A DNA stretch of 64,000 nt from Ensifer sp. IC3342 (lineage in GTDB: Bacteria > Pseudomonadota > Alphaproteobacteria > Rhizobiales > Rhizobiaceae), in NCBI RefSeq assembly GCF_020193655.1, contig NZ_JADYVE010000017.1, positions 27,699 to 91,698 on the forward strand, given 5' to 3'. The position numbers and the translations under genes are program-made. Below are positions 18,474 through 27,233 of the stretch, in pieces. The notes beneath the pieces are model-generated. The model had not been told where the DNA came from and made no database searches. It saw only the letters and a list, made by a program, of their open reading frames with translations. How positions within the stretch are numbered: position 1 is the stretch's first letter; the number at the start of each line of letters is the position of its first letter.

Positions 18474-18659
18474 GAAGGTCCCTCACGATCGTTTCTGAAC
18501 GACTCTGCTGCGCAGTTGCAACGTAGCTCTCCAAGACCGCAAGCGCCTTGTCCGTGCGGTCGGCCCCTGCAGCCCCTGGCTGCGCATAAGAGCCAAACAC
18601 AGGTGCGAAGTTGGCCGGTCATCAAGTCTGTCCAAGATCGTCGGGCCTGCGCTGGAAAC

Positions 18660-19550
18660 TTAATACGTGAGTGCAGCAAGGCGGCCATTACGGCTTAGCA
18701 TTACACGACCGTCCTCGATCCGTTCGACCATCCATCCATCATCCAAAAGAGCGCCGACAAAATATTTCTCGCCATTGATGACAAGATACGGAAGCGGCCC
18801 ACGCCAAACAGCTTCAACTGCGATAGCGGATGGCGCCTTCTCATCTTCGATAACCACTCTATTCAACAGTGCGAGAGCGCCTTTCGTGCGATGATCGAAC
18901 CACTGCTGAACGTTATGCCAACTGATAGCCGAAGCAGATGTGACGGTGCCCTCGGCGGTCACAACACCCTTAGCGGAGCTGACCTTGATGTTGGGCAGGC
19001 CGACTCTATCGACTTCCTGTTGCAGGTCTTTAGCAGCTGTCACGACAGTCTGATCATCAGTGCGGTTATCAGGCAGCTTGGGTTCACGTTCGCCATTAGA
19101 TAAATGGGCGCTCACTACAACAGCGTTGCCGTAGTCGGAGAAAATCGCCGAGAGCACCCCGATCCCCAGAGAGCCGAGCAACACCAACGCGAGCACAGAT
19201 ATCGAGAGGCGTGGAATTCCGATCAAATCGGCTGGCGCTGCATCCGGCACCGACCAGAGAATGGACATCGCTCCTGCATGAATGACGACAGGAAGGGGCG
19301 CGACAATCCGCTCACCTGCAGCAATATTCCTGTTTCCCTCCATGCTGAGGCCGGCAGTAAGTGCCTCAACCTCGATTGATTTGTCCAGACGAGTGATACG
19401 AAAATGATGCGACGCGAGTCCTTGCTCGACGAAGATTATATCGGCATCGAGGCCGCTACCAATTAAGCTCGTTTCTAGAGCCGTTGTACCGGTCAGTTCG
19501 CAATAGAGCCCCGAGAGAACTTTGAATTGAAGGGAAACGACGTCGTTCAC
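18660..19550 (-). CDS. RhcD/Y4yQ (SctD-like), FHA-domain inner ring protein
   Basis: Probable inner-membrane ring component of the T3SS. The N-terminus carries a forkhead-associated-like domain (SLIGSGLDADIIFVEQGLAS, then HHFRITRLDKSIEVEAL) as in SctD cytoplasmic domains. One membrane segment follows at about residues 125-150 (SVLALVLLGSLGIGVLSAIF), and a periplasmic part follows that. I chose the GTG at 19550 (VNDVVSLQFKVLSG) behind GGAGATC because the longer frame lacks an in-frame ATG near the domain. It corresponds in place to y4yQ. Confidence 0.8.
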   Translation of the reverse strand: MNDVVSLQFKVLSGLYCELTGTTALETSLIGSGLDADIIFVEQGLASHHFRITRLDKSIEVEALTAGLSMEGNRNIAAGERIVAPLPVVIHAGAMSILWSVPDAAPADLIGIPRLSISVLALVLLGSLGIGVLSAIFSDYGNAVVVSAHLSNGEREPKLPDNRTDDQTVVTAAKDLQQEVDRVGLPNIKVSSAKGVVTAEGTVTSASAISWHNVQQWFDHRTKGALALLNRVVIEDEKAPSAIAVEAVWRGPLPYLVINGEKYFVGALLDDGWMVERIEDGRVMLSRNGRLAALTY

Positions 19551-19655
19551 GGATGATCTCCGAAGAGATGAGCCGCACGGCAAGTGGCATGCGGCTCATC
19601 TCGGTTCCACTTCGGTGTCAGTTGTGCTTCAGGGTGCCTGAGAGCCCCATCGGCA

Positions 19656-19874
19656 TTACTGGACGCGTTCGTCCGCCACCTTCTTGATTGTCTGGAGCTG
19701 GGTCGAAACCGTGCGCAGCTGCATACTCCTAGCCGTGGCCTCCGCGCTAACCCGCGCTAGTTCCGCGATTTGAGCCTGGAAGGCGACAGCCCCAGCGCCT
19801 TGGGCGGCGGCGCTTCCAGCAACCGCGGCGCCAGTTCCAGCTAGACTCATAACACTACTTAGTCTAGACAGCAT
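19656..19874 (-). CDS. nopA: NopA, T3SS pilus subunit
   Basis: A 72-residue protein that starts MLSRLSSVMSLAGTGAAVAG and ends with the helix QLRTVSTQLQTIKKVADERV. Length, alanine/glycine-rich front and helical tail fit NopA, the small external pilus protein of the rhizobial T3SS. ATG 19874 follows AAAGGAA; the longer frame to 19937 is not used. It lies 69 bp downstream of nopC in the tts-box operon. Confidence 0.85.
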   Translation of the reverse strand: MLSRLSSVMSLAGTGAAVAGSAAAQGAGAVAFQAQIAELARVSAEATARSMQLRTVSTQLQTIKKVADERVQ

Positions 19875-19943
19875 ATTCGTTTCCTTTCTGTCGAATTGAG
19901 CCGTCACTAACGGCACGCACCTCCTGACGCGGACCACCCAGCG

Positions 19944-20240
19944 TCAGGCATCCTCTTCAGTTTCTGCCATGGCTTCCTCGGCATCAGCCATGGCATCGTT
20001 CATAAGTTGCAGCGCAACCGAACGAAGAGCTATTTCGAAGGCTTCGCTTTGATTTACAGATTGCGAGTGATCCCCGGCGATGGTCGGACTATCCGCCCGA
20101 CCGCTCCCGCCATCCGGCTTGTTGTAACCAGGGGGCCTACCGGAATCGCGCGGCGGCTGTCCATTCGGACGTCCCTGGCCCCCTGTGCGGGCCAGGGAAA
20201 CACCGATGCTGTCAACTCCACTTCCAACTACTGTGACCAT
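19944..20240 (-). CDS. nopC: NopC, T3SS-secreted protein
   Basis: The 98-residue protein has a disordered proline/glycine-rich middle (GGQGRPNGQPPRDSGRPPGY) and an acidic helical tail (MNDAMADAEEAMAETEEDA). Size, place directly upstream of nopA and the tts box 40 bp before it match NopC, an effector-like rhizobial Nop. It has no known enzymatic domain. Confidence 0.82.
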   Translation of the reverse strand: MVTVVGSGVDSIGVSLARTGGQGRPNGQPPRDSGRPPGYNKPDGGSGRADSPTIAGDHSQSVNQSEAFEIALRSVALQLMNDAMADAEEAMAETEEDA

Positions 20241-20279
20241 TGTTTTTCCATTGGCGGCGAATTGCAGACAACACCTACC

Positions 20280-20307
20280 TATAAACCCCAGCTTTCGAGA
20301 AGCTGAC
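20280..20307 (-). promoter_or_regulatory. tts box upstream of nopC
   Basis: Read on the minus strand: GTCAGCTTCTCGAAAGCT followed by GGGGTTTATAGG. This is a near-perfect match to the core of the TtsI-binding tts box (GTCAGCTNNTCGAAAGCT). It lies about 40 bp before the nopC start and should drive nopC-nopA-rhcD-rhcV-y4yS. Confidence 0.88.
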
Positions 20308-20339
20308 GGGCCTCAAAAAAAAAGTATGGCCCGTCTGCA

Positions 20340-20790
20340 CAAACTGTCTCAGGTCATTCCTGGCCACGATGGTTCCGCGCGGCTCGGGCGTTATAAAGAC
20401 TGCGGCATTAAGCGCCACATTTTCGGCCGGGCTGCCAAGACGCCGGCCGTTGCGCCCTCTCTCTGTCACCTTCGCAGAATTATCGGCACCCTCGAATCCG
20501 CCGATTGCTGATTGGCGCCCAAGTGCCGCTCGTGCGCCGCAGATGAGCAATGTGCGTAAGTATCGGTTGCCTCGCTTGGATATGCCAAGCATCTTCGTCT
20601 TCCCACCGATCGAGTGCGGCGCGGCTGAGACCCAACCATACAGCGAGATCACGCCCACCTGCGAAGGCGGACGCATCTCCGATCGCCGCAACGAGTGCAG
20701 TCGCATGGATAACACCAATTCCGGGGATGGTCGTCAGCCGCCGAGCTCGCTCGTCTTCACGTGCCATTTGCAGAAGTTCGTCGTCGTAAG
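20340..20790 (-). mobile_element. IS110/IS1111-type transposase relic
   Basis: Minus-strand frames read RRLTTIPGIGVIHATALVAA and GRDLAVWLGL, then in another frame KTKMLGISKRGNRYLRTLLI and CGARAAL. These are the C-terminal helix-hairpin-helix and transposase_20 motifs of IS110-family enzymes. The frame change and missing N-terminal half make it a relic. It lies between nopP and the nopC promoter and ends close to the tts box. Confidence 0.7.
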
Positions 20791-21401
20791 CCTTGATGCG
20801 GTGAGTCTTTGAGCGAGACGAAAACGCATCGTCGGTCGCATCGCTGCTTCCGCTTTCGCGTCAGCATCACGCCTTCACCCACGGCTGGACAAATTCGGGC
20901 GGCATCAGGCGCGCTTCATGTCCATATTCGCTTCAGGCCGACCAAGAAAGTGAGCGCCGCGGCAAGCCCCCATCGCGACAACGCAGCGACAAACCGAAGA
21001 ACGCCGTTGCGCGTTATCCTTCGCCGCAAAACAACTGCTCCGCTCGCATCCGGTCCGGCTAGAATGCGACGGAAGCGTGGGCGGTCCATCTCCTTTGATC
21101 GCCACCACAGCCGCCAAGACAGCGCCAGACCTGGCGCACAAAAAAAGAGGCCGGAGCATCACGGACGCGGGGGCCTCAATGTATAAGGAGCCGTTCGACG
21201 TGTTCACGGGCTCCGGGAGCAAAATCCCCAATCGAACCTACTACGAAGTTCTCAAGGAAATCCCCCGCGTTTACGTGGTCACTGCTCCGCCTGTGCCCTA
21301 CACGGAATGGGTAACCGCTCGTTGGCTCCTGGGTTTGCTACCTCTTTCGCTCCCTGTCCATGACCATAGGGACCCAGTATTGGCAGATGAGGCCCCCGCC
21401 A
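20791..21401. other. Stretch without recognisable gene
   Basis: Short frames on both strands (20809-21186 plus, 20905-21231 minus) show no known motif. It lies between the IS110 relic and the nopP stop and is probably insertion debris. Confidence 0.35.
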
Positions 21402-22220
21402 TCACATGAAGTCATCCTCGTAAGTCTCGTAAGAGTAACTGGTTGAACACAGTGCGTTCTCGGTGTCCTCAGATTTACGGAGATAAAGCGGCGGCTTGTC
21501 TGCACGCTGCCACTTCTCGGCACTGTTCTTCGTCCATTTGTCGGGATGCTGGGCAGGGTCAAGGACCATGTCGCAATGATCCACTTCAACGAACCCCAGC
21601 GTCGCTGCGCGGGCTTTCGCTTCTGGGTTTTCCGCGCGCCAATTCAGCAACGGCCGTTCGCCGTCCCTCCGAAGTTGATGCTCGAGCAGAATATCGCCTG
21701 CATTCTCGACGAGGGGATGAGCGATCTGCAGATCCACTATGGAGGTAGTCGCAGTTCGACCGGGAAATTGGTCCCGCCAACTTTGGGATTCGAACTCTTC
21801 CATGCTGAACCCCCCTTCCGTTCTCATCAGTCCAACGCACTGGTTTCCCAATTGGTAACTGAAATATCGAGCTTGCTCAGTATCCCGACGAATGCCGTAT
21901 TCTTGAGCAACCTCCGCAGTGCGTCTGGCTCGTGCGGATACGTACTCCGAATACTCTTGTGGATTGGCGGCGATGTCAGTGATTTGTTTGCCATGAAATT
22001 GCCTAACCTCCCTCCTGAAAGTCCCCAGGTCTATCTCCACCACCGGGGGTTCGCGATCGAGGGTATACCTTGCCGCCGGCGATGAGCCGCCGTTGGAATC
22101 CGGCCCGGCTAAGTGCATCCGGGCAAACGTGTCCGCAAACTCTTGTGTTTCCGCGTCCGTTTGCCCGCCGGCACTACGCGTGTAGTGGAAATCGAACGAG
22201 CCATCAATTCGACCATACAT
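21402..22220 (-). CDS. nopP: NopP, T3SS effector
   Basis: The 272-residue protein starts MYGRIDGSFDFHYTRSAGGQ, has the serine/glycine-rich NGGSSPAARYTLDREP, and ends TSYSYETYEDDFM. Length and start match rhizobial NopP, an effector phosphorylated by plant kinases that affects host compatibility. It stands between rhcU and the nopC operon as expected. IS relics lie on both sides, at 20.3-20.8 kb and 22.3-22.76 kb, so its own promoter may be damaged; I see no full tts box upstream. Confidence 0.88.
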   Translation of the reverse strand: MYGRIDGSFDFHYTRSAGGQTDAETQEFADTFARMHLAGPDSNGGSSPAARYTLDREPPVVEIDLGTFRREVRQFHGKQITDIAANPQEYSEYVSARARRTAEVAQEYGIRRDTEQARYFSYQLGNQCVGLMRTEGGFSMEEFESQSWRDQFPGRTATTSIVDLQIAHPLVENAGDILLEHQLRRDGERPLLNWRAENPEAKARAATLGFVEVDHCDMVLDPAQHPDKWTKNSAEKWQRADKPPLYLRKSEDTENALCSTSYSYETYEDDFM

Positions 22221-22299
22221 AACGATTCGTACCCCTTTTTTCGCATTGAATGAGGCTGGTTAGGCGCGACGGGGCACGATAGAGCCGCTAGCTGACGAT

Positions 22300-22755
22300 C
22301 ACTTGACCAGCACGGCAAAGCGGTATTACGGCAGGGTGTTCGACCGGCTGTTCAAAGTGATCGCGTGCGATTCGACCTGGAATGGCTGATGCTTGGTGCG
22401 ACCGTGATCCCTGCCCAAGCGAGCGGCCGGGGCGCGGCGCAAAGGAGGATCTGAAGCACAGGCTCTCGGCCGCTCCCGCGGCGGGTTCGGCACCAAGGTC
22501 CATGCCGTCGTAGACGCGCTCGGCCGGCCGGTCCGCTTCGAACTAGGCCCCGGCCAGCAGAATGACATGGCGCCGGCTCGCCGGACTGATCGACGGCTTG
22601 CCGGCGGTTCAGGTAATCGGCGATCGCGCTTACGATGCCGACCGGCTGCACGACGTGATCATCGACCAGGGTGGCGAACCGGTCATCCCGACGCCGCCAT
22701 AGCAAAACACCGGCACGGCTACGACAAGATCGCTACAAGAACCGCCCCCGGAATC
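22300..22755 (+). mobile_element. IS5-type transposase relic
   Basis: On the plus strand one frame reads SRGGFGTKVHAVVDALGRPV, another IDGLPAVQVIGDRAYDADRL and VIIDQGGEPVIP. This is the DDE-core pattern of IS5/IS427-type transposases (GG-x-x-T-K-x-H, then GD-x-A-YD). Frame changes and loss of both ends make it non-functional. It is wedged between the nopP start and the rhcU stop. Confidence 0.7.
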
Positions 22756-22796
22756 AATGTCATCCCAATTCTGATTCCGAGTTCAGCGGTCGTGTT

Positions 22797-23834
22797 CTAG
22801 GCCAAGCCTGCGGCCAAGAGTGCTCTCGCGATGGGCTCGAAATATTGCATGGGCACGGCGTTGCCCAGTTTCGTTGTGCTGATGAGCTGGTGCGCTAGGA
22901 CATGATCATCGACAATTTTGAGACGCAGAGCCTGTGCCTCACGAACCATGTGTGAAGCGGCCTCGCCCTCGGCGCGGCAAACCAAGATTGGCACCCCGGT
23001 CTCACCACGGACGTAACGCAGACCGACTAGTATCGCCGTTCCTCTGTAGACCAGCGTGGCGCGACGCACACCGAGCGGAGGCTCGCTGGCCATCTCGTCG
23101 CGGATGCGCCGTCGTTCACCCTTCAACTCTGGCGTCCCTTGCTGTTCCTTCAACTCGCGCGTTACTTCCGTCTTAGTCATGCGCATTTCGCGCAGATACA
23201 ACGCACGCTGCAACAGCAGATCGATCAGTCCGCCGATCAGAAGTGCGCCGGCGCCAATTCCGATCAGCTGTTTCGCTCCGGTAAAGACGACGCCGAAACA
23301 CCCCATACCGCAGACTGGCAGATAGACCATCGTCTTCCACAAGCCAAAAAAGAAGAGGGAAAAGGTGCCGCTAAGGACCAATACCTTAAACAGCGTTTTG
23401 CCAACCTCGACTACTGAACGCGTAGACGCCAAGCGCTTGAACCATTGAAAAGGGTTGATTTTTTCAAGTTTCGGCTTCAATGGCTCGAGAGAGAATACAA
23501 ATCCACGATTGGCGAGTAATCCGGCCAAGACTACCGTGGCGAAAAGAGCTGAAAGCAGCGGGCCAACAGTTTCCAGGGTGAGTTCGACTAGCAGAACCAG
23601 TGTCTGTCGCACTGCGACATTGAAAGGCAGGTACTGCAGCTTGTCGGTTAATAGTAGCGCTTCCTTGCATTTATCTTCGATGACGCCACCTCTTAGCCAT
23701 AAGTAGCCGAGCCCAGCGCAAGTGGCGGCGGCGCGGACGAAATCGGAGCTACGCGGTATTTGCCCTCTTTTGCGGGCTTCTCTCAGCTTCTTCGGGGTAG
23801 CGGCGCGTGACTTCTCTTCGCTCGTATCGCTCAT
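22797..23834 (-). CDS. rhcU: RhcU (SctU), T3SS switch protein
   Basis: Export-apparatus switch protein of 345 residues. The N-terminus KSRAATPKKLREARKRGQIP is the family signature, four hydrophobic segments follow, then a linker and a cytoplasmic domain ending in RGETGVPILVCRAEGEAASH. In this family the linker normally holds the self-cleaving Asn-Pro-Thr-His. Here the aligned position reads Arg-Gly-Thr-Ala (in LVYRGTAILVGLRY), with intact flanks in the same frame. ATG 23834 overlaps the rhcT stop (ATGA) and fits the family better than 23855. It is the last gene of the nolB operon. Confidence 0.9.
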   Translation of the reverse strand: MSDTSEEKSRAATPKKLREARKRGQIPRSSDFVRAAATCAGLGYLWLRGGVIEDKCKEALLLTDKLQYLPFNVAVRQTLVLLVELTLETVGPLLSALFATVVLAGLLANRGFVFSLEPLKPKLEKINPFQWFKRLASTRSVVEVGKTLFKVLVLSGTFSLFFFGLWKTMVYLPVCGMGCFGVVFTGAKQLIGIGAGALLIGGLIDLLLQRALYLREMRMTKTEVTRELKEQQGTPELKGERRRIRDEMASEPPLGVRRATLVYRGTAILVGLRYVRGETGVPILVCRAEGEAASHMVREAQALRLKIVDDHVLAHQLISTTKLGNAVPMQYFEPIARALLAAGLA

Positions 23835-24649
23835 TTCAGCAACTTGTCGAGCCACCCAAGCGTGCCATCCGCTTGCGTGATCTCCAGTTTGATGCCCTCG
23901 AGCAAATAGGTAGCGTAGGTAACCATGATAATCGGAAAGACGATATTCTTGATCGGAGTGGACAGCTGGCTAGATTTGAATTGTGGCGCAAAGCGACGTA
24001 TCATCATCATTGAAATATCAATCAGTCCCAAAAAGAATACTACAGGCCCCGAGATCAATAATGTCGTGCGCATGATGTGGTCGAGGAGTCCGAATAATTC
24101 CATAGCGGCTTGGGGGCTCAATGTTGGCTGAAACCGATACACGGGCCAGATCAAATAGCTGCCATAGAGTGCGCTGATCATAGCTTGCAGACCTCCCGAC
24201 GCAACGAAGATCGTAATTGCAGTGATCCCGAGAAATACTCCCATGGCGGAAGCCTGACTGTTCGTTGCTGGGTCGGCCTGAGTGGACGGGCTGGTGATGC
24301 CGCGCTGGTTGTCTATAAACTCACCGGCCGCCTGAAGGCCCCATAAAGGAATTCCGAGAAAAGTGCCAAGTAGCAAGCCGACAAAAACCTCCTTCAATCC
24401 GAGCAGGGGTACCTGGATCAGACTTGTTTCCGGACCCAGCGCCTGCAACCCGTCGCTGACGTGTGCCAAGCAGGGTAGTCCGAAGGCAACAGCCAGGCAG
24501 CCGCGGACCAGCCCACCAATCTGAGACCGTGTAAATACAGGAAGTATCAGCATAATGCCTAGCGCGCGGGCCGCACCAAGACCGGCTGCCGCGACAAGTT
24601 CGATAGCGGCATGGAGCAAGATTTGAATCTCGGCGGATGACAGGTACAT
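23831..24649 (-). CDS. rhcT: RhcT (SctT), T3SS export apparatus membrane protein
   Basis: A 272-residue FliR/SpaR-type membrane protein with about six hydrophobic segments. QVPLLGLKEVFVGLLLGTFL is the family core, followed by GEFIDNQRGITSPSTQADPA, which is highly typical of SctT. Translation is coupled to rhcU by a 4-bp overlap, and 8 bp separate it from rhcS. Confidence 0.92.
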   Translation of the reverse strand: MYLSSAEIQILLHAAIELVAAAGLGAARALGIMLILPVFTRSQIGGLVRGCLAVAFGLPCLAHVSDGLQALGPETSLIQVPLLGLKEVFVGLLLGTFLGIPLWGLQAAGEFIDNQRGITSPSTQADPATNSQASAMGVFLGITAITIFVASGGLQAMISALYGSYLIWPVYRFQPTLSPQAAMELFGLLDHIMRTTLLISGPVVFFLGLIDISMMMIRRFAPQFKSSQLSTPIKNIVFPIIMVTYATYLLEGIKLEITQADGTLGWLDKLLK

Positions 24650-24657
24650 GGCGCAGA

Positions 24658-24939
24658 CTAATAGCCAAGTGTGATTGCTGGAAACTCAGTAAAGACCTGG
24701 TTGGCTAGCTCTATGAGCGGGGCGCTCAGCACAGGCGCAAACAAGCCAATTGCCGCGACAACGACCAGGAGCTTCACGGTGAGCGGCAGGCTTTCATCCT
24801 GGATCTGCGTTGCCGCCTGGATGATGCCAATAGCTAGGCCAACAATCACCGATGCAATGAGTGGCGGCAGAATCCAGATCATGAAAACCACCAATGATTG
24901 GCTCATAAGCGCAAGAATACTGGATCCGGTAATAATCAA
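24658..24939 (-). CDS. rhcS: RhcS (SctS), T3SS export apparatus membrane protein
   Basis: A 93-residue FliQ-type protein with two membrane helices. IWILPPLIASVIVGLAIGII followed by QAATQIQDESLPLTVKLLVV is the characteristic hairpin of SctS. Its ATG overlaps the rhcR stop by 4 bp. Confidence 0.93.
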   Translation of the reverse strand: MIITGSSILALMSQSLVVFMIWILPPLIASVIVGLAIGIIQAATQIQDESLPLTVKLLVVVAAIGLFAPVLSAPLIELANQVFTEFPAITLGY

Positions 24940-25601
24940 GCTCCCGACATCGTGTAACTGAGCACAAGTCCGTGCATCAATCTCGACCAGCCATCAATAG
25001 CGACGAACAAAAATAGTTTGAAAGGCACAGCTATAATCGTCGGAGATACCATCGACATCCCCATCGCCATCAAAATTGTCGTTACGATAAGATCAATGAC
25101 GATAAAGGGTAGATACAGGAGAAAGCCGATTTCGAACGCTCGCTTTAGTTCTGAAATCAGAAAAGATGGTACAAGAATTGCGAAATCATCAGGTGTGACT
25201 CTGGCGCGCATTTCCTCAGGCCAGACTTTGTCCGTCGACGAGAGGAAAAATCGTCGCTGCTCTTCGTTTGTGAACGTCTTGAGATGGTCAAGCAACGGCT
25301 GACTTCCTGCTTTGGCGGCGTTAATCCAGTCATCGAACGTCTGATAGCGGAGTTTCGGATCGGTCATCCGATCATAGGTCTGTTCAACAACGGGCGCGCT
25401 AACGAACATGGTGAGGATCAATGCGGCGGCGTACAGCACTATGTTGGGTGGTATCGTCTGGGTCCCGAGCGCGTTGCGAACGAGGAATAGAACAACTGAC
25501 ACTTTTACAAACGCCGTGGTTGTGACGACAGCTAGGACTAGCAGACCGATTCCCGCGGTTACCGCAAGAAGGGCCAGGACTGCCGGCTGAATCTCAGTCA
25601 T
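24936..25601 (-). CDS. rhcR: RhcR (SctR), T3SS export apparatus membrane protein
   Basis: A 221-residue FliP-type protein. FVKVSVVLFLVRNALGTQTI and PPNIVLYAAALILTMFVSAP form the first conserved membrane part; FLLYLPFIVIDLIVTTILMA, MGMSMVSPTIIAVPFK and LFLFVAIDGW form the second. ATG 25601 (MTEIQPAVLALL) lies at the rhcQ stop and fits the family; the longer frame reaching 25688 lies inside rhcQ. Confidence 0.93.
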   Translation of the reverse strand: MTEIQPAVLALLAVTAGIGLLVLAVVTTTAFVKVSVVLFLVRNALGTQTIPPNIVLYAAALILTMFVSAPVVEQTYDRMTDPKLRYQTFDDWINAAKAGSQPLLDHLKTFTNEEQRRFFLSSTDKVWPEEMRARVTPDDFAILVPSFLISELKRAFEIGFLLYLPFIVIDLIVTTILMAMGMSMVSPTIIAVPFKLFLFVAIDGWSRLMHGLVLSYTMSGA

Positions 25602-26670
25602 TGCATGCCAACCTTCCACGCAGTCTGATGCCCAGCTCATCTCCGATGCGCACGATGTCGCCACGCCCGATACACCGACCATTGGCAACTATGTCCACCG
25701 GACCGTCGATCGGCCGCCCGAGTTCAAAAACATGCCCATCGCCGGCACTTCTCAATTCCCCCAATGGGATCGGCCAACGGCCGCATTCAAAGACAAGCAC
25801 GATCTCGACGTCGTCGAGATCGGCATCCGACGGCCTTAGTTGCGATTCGGGCTGTATCATATGCGCATTCTCCAAAAGGCGTGATCGCGGGCGGAAAGCC
25901 CCCCGCAGGATTAGGTGGTCGCCCTCAAGGTCTGCCCTAGTCCATAACTGACCCACAGATAGAGCGATTTGGCCACGGCCGAACGCCGATATGTCTGGCA
26001 ACAGAGCATCACCGGCGGATGCTCTTCGAAGGAGCGCGGCCGAAACTCGAAGCGTGCCGATCTCACCTGCAACTATGACCGGGAGCTCTGGGGAAAGCTC
26101 GCGCGGTTGTCGCGGCAACCGGGCAAACAGTTCACCCAGCGCACGGAACGCAAACGGCACCAAGCCATCAAGAGGCGAGAAGAGGAACAGGCGACCCTTG
26201 CCATTGACCGAGCCGAAGACGATTTCCAGTTCGAGATAGGGAGCCAATGTCATGGCTTCACGTACGCGGAGGAGATGCACATTCCGGTGCATCTTCTCCT
26301 CCAGTCGAACGATAAGCGGCTCGAGCGCAAGTTCGAGAATGAGTGATGCAGTTGGCTCGGAAGGGAAAGCAAGGTCACTCTGAACTGTCGAGACGAACGC
26401 CTCTACAAGCGGTCGAGACAGCGACAAGACGACCCTTTCACCTCCCACGTCCCAAATGCAGTCAAACATCGGAATGACAGAAGATTCCTGTTGCCAAACA
26501 AGCCCTTCCATCCACACCGATAGTTGTTTGTCGCCGACACGCGTCTGAAACGGCCCGCGTGAAGCCGCTATATCGTTGGCCCACGTGACGACCTCGGGGG
26601 ACAGTGTCAACGCTGGTTCGAATACAGTGTGTCTAGCCACGCTAGTCATCAAAGCGGCTCTAAGCTGCAC
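25594..26670 (-). CDS. rhcQ: RhcQ (SctQ), T3SS cytoplasmic C-ring protein
   Basis: A 358-residue protein whose C-terminal domain is FliN/SpoA-like: VDIVANGRCIGRGDIVRIGD and ELGIRLRGRL, preceded by LDDVEIVLVFECGRWPIPLG. It forms the cytoplasmic sorting platform with NolU and NolV. A second in-frame ATG lies at codon 8 (MTSVARH). It sits 26 bp after y4yJ. Confidence 0.88.
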   Translation of the reverse strand: MQLRAALMTSVARHTVFEPALTLSPEVVTWANDIAASRGPFQTRVGDKQLSVWMEGLVWQQESSVIPMFDCIWDVGGERVVLSLSRPLVEAFVSTVQSDLAFPSEPTASLILELALEPLIVRLEEKMHRNVHLLRVREAMTLAPYLELEIVFGSVNGKGRLFLFSPLDGLVPFAFRALGELFARLPRQPRELSPELPVIVAGEIGTLRVSAALLRRASAGDALLPDISAFGRGQIALSVGQLWTRADLEGDHLILRGAFRPRSRLLENAHMIQPESQLRPSDADLDDVEIVLVFECGRWPIPLGELRSAGDGHVFELGRPIDGPVDIVANGRCIGRGDIVRIGDELGIRLRGRLACND

Positions 26671-26696
26671 AATCGGGTCAATCAGAGAACTTGCGG

Positions 26697-27233
26697 CTAC
26701 CGGATCTGGTTGCGCGACATCTGGACGAGCGAACCTCTCCCAAACCGCAACAATATCTCATCGTCGGCCTCTATCTCACCTGCGGCTTCCGAATGAATAT
26801 CGACGGCGCGCCGTAGATCGTCCTCGATCTGTTGCCATTTGCGCCGTGCTTCCGAACGTCTCACCCACTGGGCTTTCGTCTCAGACGCCGCTGTCTCGGC
26901 CTGCTCTTGAGCGAAATGCGCATTGTCAAGTACCTGGCCTTTGAGAGTGATCTCAGCAGCAAACCGCTCAATGTGAAGGTGGTGATGGTCGAGTGCTGCG
27001 CTAGACAAGGTGTTCAGCGACATCAGTTTTTGGTAGAGCTGAGCTTCCTCTCTTGCGCGCTGTTGCTGCGCGATTTTAAGCCCCTGAGAGGCATCCTGAG
27101 CAGCTACGATGGCCATGCGGCGCCGAGCTTCCTTATCCGACAGCTTCCTACGGGCGTCGCGCTCTTGCATTTCCTTCAGAAGCCGTATCCTCGAAGCGTG
27201 AGCATAATTCACGAGGTCAAACGCGACATCCAT
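26697..27233 (-). CDS. Y4yJ, SctO-like stalk protein of the T3SS
   Basis: A 178-residue protein, largely charged alpha-helix (LLKEMQERDARRKLSDKEAR, then QQRAREEAQLYQKLM), consistent with the coiled-coil SctO/FliJ stalk that contacts the ATPase ring. It overlaps the rhcN end by 25 bp and lies between rhcN and rhcQ, the standard place of SctO. Sequence conservation in this family is low, so the call rests on shape and position. Confidence 0.75.
   Translation of the reverse strand: MDVAFDLVNYAHASRIRLLKEMQERDARRKLSDKEARRRMAIVAAQDASQGLKIAQQQRAREEAQLYQKLMSLNTLSSAALDHHHLHIERFAAEITLKGQVLDNAHFAQEQAETAASETKAQWVRRSEARRKWQQIEDDLRRAVDIHSEAAGEIEADDEILLRFGRGSLVQMSRNQIR

Noticed and set aside
22221..22300. 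A functional tts box directly before nopP
   Set aside because: Only GTCAGCT is present on the minus strand; the TCGAAAGCT half is missing, so I did not list it.
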